Source: Doris montereyensis (lineage: Eukaryota; Mollusca; Gastropoda; Nudibranchia; Dorididae). Taken from it: a stretch of 64,000 nt of DNA. The translations under genes were made by a program, and so were the position numbers. The stretch lies in assembly GCA_037039925.1 (NCBI GenBank), contig JAXRKP010000554.1, positions 77,501 to 141,500 of the forward strand. The letters are read 5' to 3'. Positions within the stretch are counted from its first letter, which is position 1. Every line of letters begins with the position of its first letter. Positions 36,000-46,700 of the stretch are shown in pieces. Under the pieces are notes generated by a model. That model was not told the DNA's origin. It did not search any database and saw only the letters and a program-made list of their open reading frames with translations.

Positions 36000-36906
36000 T
36001 CCACTTGGAGAAGTTGTTGTCTCTCCTTCTTTACCTATTACTCCTCCTGATGTTTCTACATTGCTGCCTACTCTAGCGGTTAAATCTCCTAAAACCATTA
36101 GTTCCCTTTGGATTTGAGATTCTTTACAGCTATTTGTAAATAGTTTTTGAAGATATATTTTTGTTGTTTGGTGACATCATCGTTTGGTCCATAAGCTTTG
36201 AGCAATTTAATTTCTCTTCCTTTTGGTTTAATATTTATCTCTAATAGCCGTGGGCTTATAAATTTCCAACTTTCTAATAATTTTTCTTCCCTTTTATGCA
36301 TTAGAGGCTACTCCTGCTGTAGCCCTATCTTTGACATCTACTCCTGCTCTAGCCCTATCTTTGACATCTACTCCTGCTCTAGCCCTATCTTTGACATCTA
36401 CTCCTGCTCTAGCCCTATGTTTGACATCTACTCCTGCTGTAGCCCTATCTTTGACATCTACTCCTGCTCTAGCCCTATCTTTGACATCTACTCCTGCTCT
36501 AGCCCTATCTTTGACATCTACTCCTGCTATAGCCCTATCTTTGACATCTACTCCTGCTCTAGCCCTATCTTTGACATCTACTCCTGCTCTAGCCCTATCT
36601 TTGACATCTACTCCTGCTCTAGCCCTATCTTTGACATCTACTCCTGCTCTAGCCCTATCTTTGACATCTACTCCTGCTCTAGCCCTATTTGACATCTTTG
36701 ACATCTACTCTGAGAAAATTAGAGTATGATTTGATCCTACATTTTTTATTCCTTGTCCTTTTTTTTTCTGTAATGGTCAAAATGCCTACTTTGATTTTTT
36801 CCGTTTCTTCAACTAATTCTAAGTCTTCAGTAATTAGTGCCCTAACATTCCATGTTCCAAAAATCACAGTCCATGTTCTTTTCCATGTTCGTCGTTGAAA
36901 GGTCAA
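36000..36906 (-). pseudogene. LINE family A endonuclease with internal 30-bp expansion
   Basis: FGTWNVRALITEDLELVEE at 36850-36810 opens the apurinic-type endonuclease, followed by IKVGILTITE. NFLRVDVKD then runs into the decameric repeat VDVKDRARAG (36704-36303). After the repeat the frame resumes MHKREEKLLESWKFISPRL and KLLKAYGPNDDVTKQQKY (36301-36098), then in other frames the GGVIGKEGETTTSP and NGERLIDVC area (36050-35985). Catalytic residues beyond this are hard to place because of frame breaks. In the other family copy the stretch is a single GVDVKDEAREGVVLP, so the repeat is an insertion by expansion in place. Confidence 0.85.
36303..36706. repeat. 30-bp minisatellite inside LINE endonuclease (~13 copies)
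   Basis: The unit TTTGACATCTACTCCTGCTC followed by TAGCCCTATC is 30 bases, nearly identical copies with single changes (CTGTAG, CTATAG, ATGTTT). On the minus strand it encodes VDVKDRARAG in frame with the flanking endonuclease codons, giving 136 uninterrupted codons. Confidence 0.98.
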
Positions 36907-37009
36907 GCCGAGTATATTGTATTTATTTCTCTGAATCAGGTTGGTTTTGGATAAGCAGGGATTATCCCACTGTATTATAGGTAGATGGTGGGGCTGCTAC
37001 CTTGAGGAC

Positions 37010-37230
37010 CCCTACCAGGCCTTGTTATTTTCTGTCAGGGTTAACTCCATTAGCCCTTGGTCACTCAAGACAAGCCTGCAAAGCAGCAGGCCGTTATTTT
37101 CTGTCAGGGTTACATTGCTTAGCCTTTGGTGAACCAAGACCAGCCTGCAATGCAGCAGGTTGTTATTTTCTGTCAGAGTTAACTCCCTTAGCCTTTGGTC
37201 AGCCAAGACCCACCCGCAAGGCAGCATGAG
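37010..37230. repeat. ~70-bp repeat, three copies (LINE family A 5' UTR)
   Basis: TTATTTTCTGTCAGGGTTAA…TTAGCC(T)TTGGTCA…CAAGACC(A)GCC(T)GCAA(G)GCAGCAGG is repeated three times. Two similar copies lie at 10885-11025, next to the inverted LINE copy. Multiple tandem 5' UTR units are common in LINEs and may act as promoter modules; that is inference. Confidence 0.85.
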
Positions 37231-37466
37231 ACTCGTGGAGAGCGGAACTGCTTAATCCCCATATCATAGGTGCTTACCTGTCCACTTCCCGGCTCTTATA
37301 CTGCAATTTGTTCTATATCTTCTTTCATCAATACATCTCTGTATTCCATTCTTACTTTATCTTATCCTTTATTTACGCTGTCTATTGTTTCCGTATTTAT
37401 TTATTGTTATTTACATTTTTAAACTCGGATCTTTCAAGTCATGACTACAACTTTCAAATTTCAGAC

Positions 37467-38605
37467 ATGGATTTCCTGCAATCATCTTTAATTGATATTT
37501 CTCTCCTAACACAACAACAACAACAACAACAACACTGGTGCCCATACAGCGTGCGAGTGTTGACGACATCGTCTCCGCGGAGCAATACTATCTGGTGCGA
37601 GACTGCGCTTTGTGCCTTCGAAGCATTATTTGTTTAGGGGTGTCTTCACCAACGCTATAAACATTCGCACCTTTCTCAGAATGGGTCTTGACGACAGTGT
37701 GACTATCACGTTCTTAAATCTTGCCTTCTCCGATCTCATCATTCTTTTAGGGGCATTGGCACACGTTGTAGCAGTCCTGTGAGGTTTTGGAAACTGACTT
37801 CCAAATATTCTTTGAGCTACAACCTCTCTACATTTCAAATTTTGTGCGTCGCTTTCGGAAGAACGTTCAGTGACGTCACAGCATTTTTGACAGCTTTCCT
37901 GGCCATTCAGAGATTCCTATGTGTCATCAAACCGCTCCATTTTTAAAGGGATGTTCACACGGTCCAGAACCTTTTATGGTTATACTTGGAATATGGGGAT
38001 TCTGTTTGTTTTGCGGTATGATGCACCTCTCACAATACGAAATAAGAAAAATCACGATACCAACAACTAATTCAACCACTTTTGTTTTAGTGACGAAACC
38101 GTCTTTGTACCACATATCGATATTTTATAATGTTGTACTCGGAATCGTGTTTAACTTGGCATGTCAAACGTTAGTGTTGATTTGTGTCTTCATTATGAAT
38201 AAAGCACTGAAACAATCTGCCCATTTTAGACAGACAGTCACAACTGTCATTTCCTTAACTCAGGAAAAGAATCAGCAGAAAACGATCGACATGAATCAAA
38301 CTTCAAGCCGCGAAGACAACCACCGCATTCCTGAAAAGACCAGCGGCATGAGTACAAAGGAGAGACAGGCGCTCGTTCAAGTGAGTATCGTGGCCACCAT
38401 TTTCCTGATCACCAATTCTCCATTTCTCATCTCGGCCATCGCTAGACTAGCAGAACCAGGTCTTGGCCCGTATCAAACATATCACTTCACCTTTATGACT
38501 TATTATATTGTCAGATTGACGATAGAGAACATCAATGCTTCTGTCAATTTCTTTGTTTACTACAGGTACAATACAAAATTTAGACAAGTTTGTTTTATGC
38601 GTTAA
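37467..38605 (+). pseudogene. gastropod-type chemosensory GPCR, frameshifted
   Basis: This is a rhodopsin-like seven-helix receptor. A likely start is ATG at 37467 (MDFLQSSLIDISLL), followed by a CAA repeat. A frame change then leads to EQYYLVRDCALCLRSIICLG and TNAINIRTFLRMGLDDSVTI with TFLNLAFSDLIILLGALAHV (helices 1-2, 37640-37780). Helix 3 and the DRY-like box are in SDVTAFLTAFLAIQRFLCVI with KPL (37870-37940). From 37919 to 38605 one open frame covers helices 4-7: FMVILGIWGFCLFCGMMHL, ISIFYNVVLGIVFNLACQTL, a basic loop 3, ALVQVSIVATIFLITNSPFL, and NASVNFFVYYRYNTKFR in place of NPxxY. There are at least three frame breaks (about 37640, 37781 and 37942). The closest known group is the expanded chemosensory receptors of Aplysia/Elysia-type gastropods, recalled from family patterns. 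It is probably a pseudogene; sequencing errors are possible. It is intronless over the part seen. Confidence 0.75.
37519..37534. repeat. short (CAA)n tract in GPCR 5' region
   Basis: Six CAA triplets give poly-Gln after the putative start. Slippage here is a plausible cause of the first frame disturbance. Confidence 0.8.
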
Positions 38606-39220
38606 TATTAATGGGGAAAATGCATGGCTGCGTCTGCTTATATACGCTTCTATTATTTGTTGCGAGGACGGGGCGGGGAGGGGGGGGCAGTTACTCAAAC
38701 CTAGAGTTTCCAAGTTACAGACTATGGAATGGAAGACCAGAAAGAGATTACACCAATGCCAATGTGGTTATGAAACAAACACAAGTCGACTGTTGTGTGG
38801 CTGACATCCGGAACAAACGCTGCAGGTTTCTCGGCAACATTCTGGGGATGAAAAATGTCAAGACATCTAAGCTTTTTATTTCTATCTGCTTCCGTCCATC
38901 CGAACGATTTCAGCAGGCTCGCAGTCTTTGAAATTTCGTTTTCGAAATTTCGACGACTGACCGTCGGCGTCTTTGCCAAAATCCGAAACGAACCTCCAGG
39001 TGTTAATGCTATTTCTACTTTATGTTACTGAAAGTCAGTAGTGATTCATGAATGTGACCGATCTAAAAGTCAGTTGTCATCTCAGTGTCATATATGTCGT
39101 AAATGCTTTGAAACTCGAACATTTACTCTTGTAATGCTGTGCGCATAGCAATGTAAGCAATAATATGGAGTCTGACCTAATGCCTCCTTACTATATTATT
39201 GTGTATTGCGTATAGTGTAT
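38606..39220. other. GPCR downstream region, nothing recognised
   Basis: A G-rich run lies at about 38670-38688. No clear polyadenylation signal or further gene was identified. Confidence 0.4.
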
Positions 39221-39224
39221 TATG

Positions 39225-40345
39225 GAGCGTTAGATCTAGACCTAAACTATACTCTCACACCAAGGATTGTTTACTACAATACTCTATTGGATAACATTTT
39301 CAAGCTTTAGATCTAGACCTCAACTACATCCTGACACCAAGGATCGTTTACTACAATACCTATTTGACAACAATTTCAACCTTTAGATCATTTTGTTTAC
39401 TACGATGCCTATTTGACAACAATTTCAACCTTTAGATCATTTTGTTTATTACGATACCCTATTTGACAACAATTTCAACCTTTAGATCTTTTGTTTATTA
39501 CGATACCCTATTTGACAACAATTTCAACCTTTAGATCATTTTGTTTATTACGATACCTATTTGACAACAATTTCAACCTTTAGATCTTTTGTTTATTACG
39601 ATACCCTATTTGACAACAATTTCAACCTTTAGATCTTTTTGTTTATTACGATACCCTATTTGACAACAATTTCAACCTTTAGATCATTTGTTTATTACGA
39701 TACCTATTTGACGACAATTTCAAGCTGTAGATCTAGACCTTAACTACATCCTCACACCAAGGATTGTTTATTACGATACCCCTATTTGACGACAATTTCA
39801 ACTTTAGGATCATTTTCTTTATTACGATACCCTATTTGACAACAATTTCAACCTTTAGATCATTTTGCTTATTACGATACCCTATTTGACGACAATTTCA
39901 AGCTGTAGATCTAGACCTTAACTACATCCTCACACCAAGGATTGTTTATTACGATACCCTATTTGACGACAATTTCAACCTTTAGATCATTTTGTTTATT
40001 ACGATACCCTATTTGACAACAATTTCAACCTTTAGATCATTTTCTTTATTACGATACCCTATTTGACAACAATTTCAACCAAGGATTCTTTATAATACGC
40101 TATTCGACAACAATATCAGGCTTATATCATTTTGTTTATTTCCAATACCCTATTTGACAACAATTGCAAGCTTTAGATCTAGACCTTAACCACACTCTCA
40201 CATCAAGGATTGTTTACTACAATACTCTATTTGACAACAATTTCAAGCATTAGATCTAGACCTTACCTACATCCTCACACAAGTATTGTTTATTACGATA
40301 CCCTCTTGGACAACAATTTCAAGCTTTTAGATTTAGGACTAGAGC
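39225..40345. repeat. 50-bp minisatellite with longer composite units
   Basis: The short unit is TTGTTTATTACGATACCCTA, TTTGACAACAATTTCAACCT, TTAGATCATT (50 bases). Longer units insert AGATCTAGACCTTAACTACA followed by TCCTCACACCAAGGATTG. The longer type predominates at both ends (39230-39350 and 40160-40340) and at about 39730 and 39905; the short type fills the middle. This suggests the short unit arose by deletion from the long one. Confidence 0.95.
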
Positions 40346-40890
40346 TAAACTTCATTGAGCAGTATGAAACATGTCGAAACTTTTTATGTGTTTTTTTAAT
40401 GCGATTTTTTGTGTTTGTTTAATTTTTTATATGTAGATCTAGATTTAGATCTCGTTGTTCATGCAAACAAAACCTGAATTTCAGAGATGACCTTGATCTG
40501 TAAATAAAAAAATTCTATGAGAAAAGAAAAGTTCTTTATTATCTATATTTTCTAGTACTGTGTGCAGGAATGGTACCTTTCTTTTGTTGTCTCATTTTCT
40601 GATTATATGAATGAATTACAGAGTTTATAATGTTGATGCGAGTTGAAGTTTTGAAGACTTTTTGAAATAAAAAAAAAGTTTACATTTGATTTTGTCAAAT
40701 CAAATTCATTTAAGTCACTATTTATACCCCACAAAACTGACACATTTAGTTGTGCTCGTCTATAAGTCCTGTACAGTTTGACATATGACACGATCTAGAA
40801 ATTGTATATAATAGACCCACAATGACAAAACTACACCAAGCACCAAATGTTGACACTCATAATAGTCCAAGTTCTCTCTGCAAATGACCA
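40346..40890. other. AT-rich unassigned sequence
   Basis: No gene, RNA or element signal was recognised. AGATCTAGATTTAGATCT occurs at about 40434. Confidence 0.4.
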
Positions 40891-40904
40891 ATTCTCCACA
40901 AATT

Positions 40905-41130
40905 GTTTGGGTTTCGTTTTGTTTTGTTATTGACTTTCTTGTGGGTTTTTGTTTGTTTTTGCTGTTCGTTTTTATGGAGATTTTTTGTTGTTCGTTTTTT
41001 TTTTAAGGGAGGGTTTGTTGTTCGTTGTTTATTGGGGGGGGGGGCTTTAGTAGTTCGTTTTTTATGGGGGGGGGGTTGTTGTTCGTTTTTATGGAGGGCG
41101 GGGGGGGGGGGGGCTGCTTGTTGCTGCTTT
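40905..41130. repeat. G/T-rich low-complexity tract
   Basis: GTTCGTTTTTTATGG-type repeats with poly-G runs (about 41034-41044, 41067-41076 and 41100-41114) border the satellite array. The Phe/Gly-rich open frame is an artefact. Confidence 0.85.
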
Positions 41131-41149
41131 ATTCTAAATCTTTTTCTTT

Positions 41150-43700
41150 TACCATCATCTGCGAATTGTACTAGAAAATTGAGAACTGTAGATGAAAGAC
41201 AATTTTCTAATTTTTTTCTTATCTACATATGTGAGCTGAGGACTAAGTTTAGCAAAAAAAGAACTCTTTCTTATCTTCATTTTAAATGTGAGCCCAAAAT
41301 CAACAAATTCAACCATTTTAAGGACATGATAGTGTCCTAGCAAAAAAATTTTCTAACTTTTTCTTGACTGTGAGCATTTTAAAACAATCAAAACTCTAGC
41401 GAGAACATTTTAAATATAGGAGAAATGATGTAGCCAAAAAAACAACAATTTCAAATTTTATCTAAGATTAACTGTTAGATGAAAAACAATATTCGAAAGC
41501 CATTTTTTAATTAATGGTCATGATATGAGTTTGAGATGTAACTGTAAGAGTCCAAAAACAATTTTCCATTTTAAAACTTTTTAGCCTTTAATGGACCTGA
41601 TATGAGTTTGAGATTAACTGTTAGAGCATGAGCCAAGGACCAACTGTCCTAGAAAATTGAAACTCTAGACCGTTTTAGTAAGTGGGAAGTTTAAACATAG
41701 GAGAAATGATGTAGCCAAAAAAAACAAAATTTCGATCATTTTAATTAATGGTTATGATATGAGCTTGAGATAATCTGTAAGATGAAAAACAATATTCTAA
41801 TTCCTTTTTATTTTACCGTCATCTATGAGCTGAAGACTATCTGCCCACACACAAAAAATCTGAAGACTAGATCGTTTTAGTAAGTGGGAAATTATAAATA
41901 TACGAGAAATGATGTAGCAAAATACAACAATTTCAACCATTTTAATTATGGTCCTGATATGAGCTTGAGATTAACTGTCAAGAATGAAAAACAATATTCT
42001 AAATCTTTGTATTTTACCTTCATCTGTGAGCTTAGGACTAACTGTCCTAAACAAAGCAGAACTCTGGACCGTTTTAGTAAGTGGGAAATTTTTAAATATA
42101 GGAGAAATGATGTAACCAAAAAACAAAAAATTCAACCATTTTAATTAATGGTCATGATATGAGTTTGAGATTAACTGTAAGATGAAAACAATTTTCTAAA
42201 ACTTTTTTCTTTTTACCTTCATCTGTGAGCTAAGGACTAATTGTCCTAAAAAATCAAAACTCTAGACCGTTTGAATCAGTGGAAATTTTTTAACGTAGGA
42301 GAAATGATGTAGCCAAAAAAGTAACAAATTTAACCATTTTAATTATTGGTCATAATATGAGCTTGCGATTATCTGTAAGATGAAAAACAACATTCTAAAT
42401 CTTTTTATTTTACGTCGTCTGTGAGCTGAGAACTAACTGTCCTATGAAAAACAGAGCTCTACACCATTTTAGTAAGTGGGAAATTTTAAATATAGGAGAA
42501 ATGATGTAGCCAAAAAGCCACAAATTCAACCATTTTAATTAATGGTCATGATATGAGCTTGAGATTAACTGTAAGATGAAAAACAATATTCTAAATCTTT
42601 TTTTTACCTTCATCTGTGAGCTCAGGACTAACTGTCCTAGAAAAATACATAACTCTAAAACGTTTTAGTAAGTGGAAATTTAAAATCATAGGAGAAATGA
42701 TGTAGCCAAAAAACAACAAATTTAACCATTTTAATTATTGGTCATGATATGAGCTTGAGATTAACTGTAAGATTTTAAAAACAATATTCTAAATCTTTTT
42801 CCTTTACCTTCATCTCTGAGCCGAGGACTAATAGTCCTAGAAAAATCAGAACTCTGGACCTTTAGTCAGTGGGAAATTTTAAATATAGGAGAAATGATGT
42901 AGCCAAAAAACAACAATTTAAACCATTTTAATTAATGGTCATGATATGAGCTTGAGATTAACTGTAAGATGAAAAACAACATTCTAAATCTTTTTCTTTT
43001 ATCGTCATCTGTGAGCTGAGGACTAACTGTCCTAGAAAAATGAGAGCTGCTACCTTTTTAGTAAGTGGGAAATTTTAAATATAGGAGAAATGATGTAGCC
43101 AAAAACAACAATTTTAACCATTTTAATTAATGGTCATGATATGAGCTTGAGATTAACTGTAATGAAAAGCAATATTCTAAATCTTTTTCCTTTATAGTCA
43201 TCTGTGAGCTAAGGACTAACTGTCCTAGAAAAATCATAACTCTAGACCTTTATACTTAGTGGGAAATTTTAAATATAGGAGAAATGATGTATCGTAAAAA
43301 ACAACAATATTCAAACATTTTAATTATTGGTCATGATATGACGCTTCACATTAACTGTAAGATGAAAAACAATATTCTAAATCTTTTTTCTTTTATCGTC
43401 ATCTGTGAGCCGAGGACTAACTGTCCTAGAAAATTGAGACCTCTAGACCTTTTTAGTAAGTGAAATTTTAAATATAGGAGAAATGATGTAGCCAAAAAAA
43501 CAAAAAATTTAACCATTTTAATTAATGGTCATGATATGAGCTTGAGATTAACTGTAAGATGAAAAACAATATTCTAAATCTTTTTCTTTATCGTCATCTG
43601 AGATCCGTGGACTAACTATCCTAGAAAAATAAGACCTCTAAACCTTTTACTAAGTGGGAAATTTTAAATATAGGAGAAATGATGTAGCCAAAAAACAACA
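41150..43700. repeat. satellite, edge subfamily A (diverged ~196-bp monomers)
   Basis: About 13 monomers anchored on GGAGAAATGATGTAGCCAAA recur every ~196 bases (for example GAAATG at 42498, 42694, 42891 and 43087). Subfamily A carries GATATGAGCTTGAGATTAAC and AGGACTAACTGTCCTAGAAA. The first three monomers (to about 41900) are the most diverged, with indels and lost motifs. Low GC, no coding potential. Confidence 0.95.
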
Positions 43701-46700
43701 ATTTTAACCATTTTAATTAATGGTCATGATATCAGCTTGAAATTAACTGTAAGATGAAAAACAATGTTCTAAATCTTTTTGTTTACCTTCATCTGTGAGC
43801 TGAGGACTAACTATAACAGAAAAATCACAAAGTCTAGACCTTTTTAGTAAGTAGGAAATTTAAAATATAAAAGAAATGATGTAACCAAAAATGCAACAAA
43901 TTCAACCATTTTAATTATTGGTCATGATATGACGTTGAGATTAACTGTAAGATGAAAAAACAACATTCTAAATCTTTTTTTTTACCTTCATCTGTCAGCT
44001 GAGGACTAACTATAACAGAAAAATCAGAACTCTAGACCTTTTTAGTAAGTGGGAAATTTAAAATATAGGAGAAATGATGTAGCAAAAAAGTAACAAATTC
44101 AACCATTTTAATTATTGGTCATGATATGACGTTGAGATTAACTGTAAGATGAAAAACAACATTCTAAATCTTTTTTGTTTACCTTCATCTGTGAACTGAG
44201 GACTTACTATAACAGAAAAATCAGAACTCTAGACCTTGTTAGTCAGTGGGAAATTTAAAATATAGGAGAAATGATGTAACTAAAAAAGCAACAAAATTCA
44301 ACAATTTTAATTATTGGTCATGATATGACGTTGAGATTAACTGTAAGATGAAAAACAACATTCTAAATCTTTTTGATTTACCTTCATCTGTGAGCTGAGG
44401 ACTAACTATAACAGAAAAATCAGAACTCTAGACCTTGTTAGTAAGTGGGAAATTTAAAATTATAGGAGAAATGATGTAGTCAAAAAAGCAACAAATTCAA
44501 CAATTTTAATTATTGGTCATGATATGACGTTGAGATTAACTGTAAGATGAAAAACAACATTCTAAATCTTTCTTTTTTACCTTCATATGTCAGCTGAGGA
44601 ATAACTATAACAGAAAAAACTGAACTCTAAACCTTATTGGTAATTGGGAAATTTAAAATATAGGAGAAATGATGTAGCCAATAAGCAAGAAATTCAACAA
44701 TTTTAATTATTGGTCATGATATGACGTTGAGATAAACTGTAAGATGAAAAGCAACATTCTAAATCTTTTTTTTTACCTTTATCTGTGAGCTAAGGACTAA
44801 CTATTGCAAAAAAATGAGAAATCTCGATCTTTTTAGTCAGTAGGAAATTAAAAATATAGGAGAAATGATGTAACCAAAAATGCAACAAATTCAACCATTT
44901 GAATTATTGGTCATTACATGAGTTGTGATTAACTGTCAGACCAAAAGCAACATTCAATATATTTTTATTTTAACTTCATCTGTGAACTGAGGACTAACTA
45001 TAACAGAAAAATAAGAAGTCTAGACCTTTTTAGTCAGTAGGAAATTTAAAATATAGGAGAAATGATGTAGCCAAAAAGGCAACAAATTCAACCATTTTAA
45101 TTATTGGTCATGATATGACGTTGCGATTAACTGTAAGATGAAAAACGACATTTGAAATCTTATTTGTTTACCTTCATATGTCAACTGAGGAATAACTATA
45201 ACAGAAAAAACAGAACTCTAAACCCTATTGGTAATTGGGAAATTTAAAATATTAGAGAAATGATGTAGCCAATAAGCAAGAAATTCAACCATTTTAATTA
45301 TTGGTCATGATATGACGTTGAGATAAACTATAAGATGAAAAGCAACATTCTAAATCTTTTTTTTTAACTCCATCTGTGAGCTAAGGACTAACTATAGCAG
45401 AAAAATCAGAAATCTCGACCTTTTTAGTCAGTAGGAAATTAAAAATATAGGAGAAATGATGTAACCAAAAATGCAACAAATTCAACCATTTGAATTATAG
45501 GTCATTACATGAGGTTGTGATTAACTGTCAGACCAAAAGCAATATTCTATGTATTTTTTATTTTAACTTCATCTGTGAACTGAGGACTAACTATAACAAA
45601 AAAATAAGAAGTCTAGACCTTTTTATTAAGTGGGAAATTTAAAATATAGGAGAAATGATGCAGCCAAAAAGCAACAAATTCAGCCATTTTAATTATTGGT
45701 CATGATATGACGTTGCGATTAACTGTAAGATGAAAAACGACATTTGAAATCTTATTTGTTTACCTTGATTTGCGAACTGAGGACTAACTATAACACACAA
45801 ATAAGAACTCTAGACCTCGTTAGTAAGTGGGAAATTTAAAATATAGGAGAATTGATGTAGCCAAAAAGCAACAAATTCCACAATTTTAATTAATGGTCAT
45901 GACATGACGTTGAGATTAACTGTAAGATAAATAAACGACATTCTCAATCTTTTTTAGTTTACCTTCATCTGTGAGCTGAGGACTAACTACAAAAGAAAAA
46001 TCAGAACTCTAGACCTTGTTAGTAATTGGGAAATTCAAAATATAGAAGAAATGAAGTAGCCAAAAAGCAACAAATTGAACCATTTTAATTATTGGTCATG
46101 ATATGACGTTGAGATAAACTGTAAGATGAAAAACAACATTCTAAATCTTTTTGTTTAACTTCAACTGTGAACTGCGGACTAACTATAACAGAAAAATCAG
46201 AACTCTAGACCTCATTAGTAAGTGGGAAATTTAAAATATAGGAGAAATGCTGTAGCAAAAAAAGTAACAAATTCAACCATTTTAATTATTGGTCATGATA
46301 TGACGTTGAGATTAACTGTAAGATGAAAAACAACGTTTTAAATATTACCTGTTTACCTTCATCTGTGAGCTGAGGACTTACTATAACAGAAAAATCAGAA
46401 GTCTAGACCTTTTTAGTCAGTAGGAAATTTAAAATATAAAAGAAATGATGTAACCAAAAATGCAACAAATTCAACCATTTTAATTATTGGTCATGATATG
46501 ACGTTGAGATTAACTGTAAGATGAAAAACAACATTCTAAATCTTTTTTGTTTACCTTCATCTGTCAGCTGAGGAATAACTATAACAGAAAAATCAGAACT
46601 CTAAACCTTTTTAGTAAGTGGGAAATTTAAAATATAGGAGAAATGATGTAGCAAAAAAACAACAAATTCAACAATTTTAATTATTGGTCATGATATGACG

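Larger units (their letters stand above)
34000..37290 (-). mobile_element. LINE family A, longer copy (minus), about 3.2 kb
   Basis: On the minus strand the order is a 5' UTR with three ~70-bp repeats (37228-37010), endonuclease (36906-36000), linker (deleted in part), RT (35500-34600), C-terminal region (34400-34176) and an A/T-rich tail. It is the same family as 8.44-11.56 kb, sharing the UTR repeats, GTWN(I/V)RA, LESWKFISPRLLE, GVIGKEGE-type and RT sequences. It has several stops, frameshifts and internal loss, so it is dead. It supplies the reference for reading the rearranged copy at 8-11 kb. Confidence 0.85.

Noticed and set aside
40903..41340. 145-codon Phe/Gly-rich open frame
   Set aside because: It translates a GTT/poly-G low-complexity tract and then the first satellite monomer.
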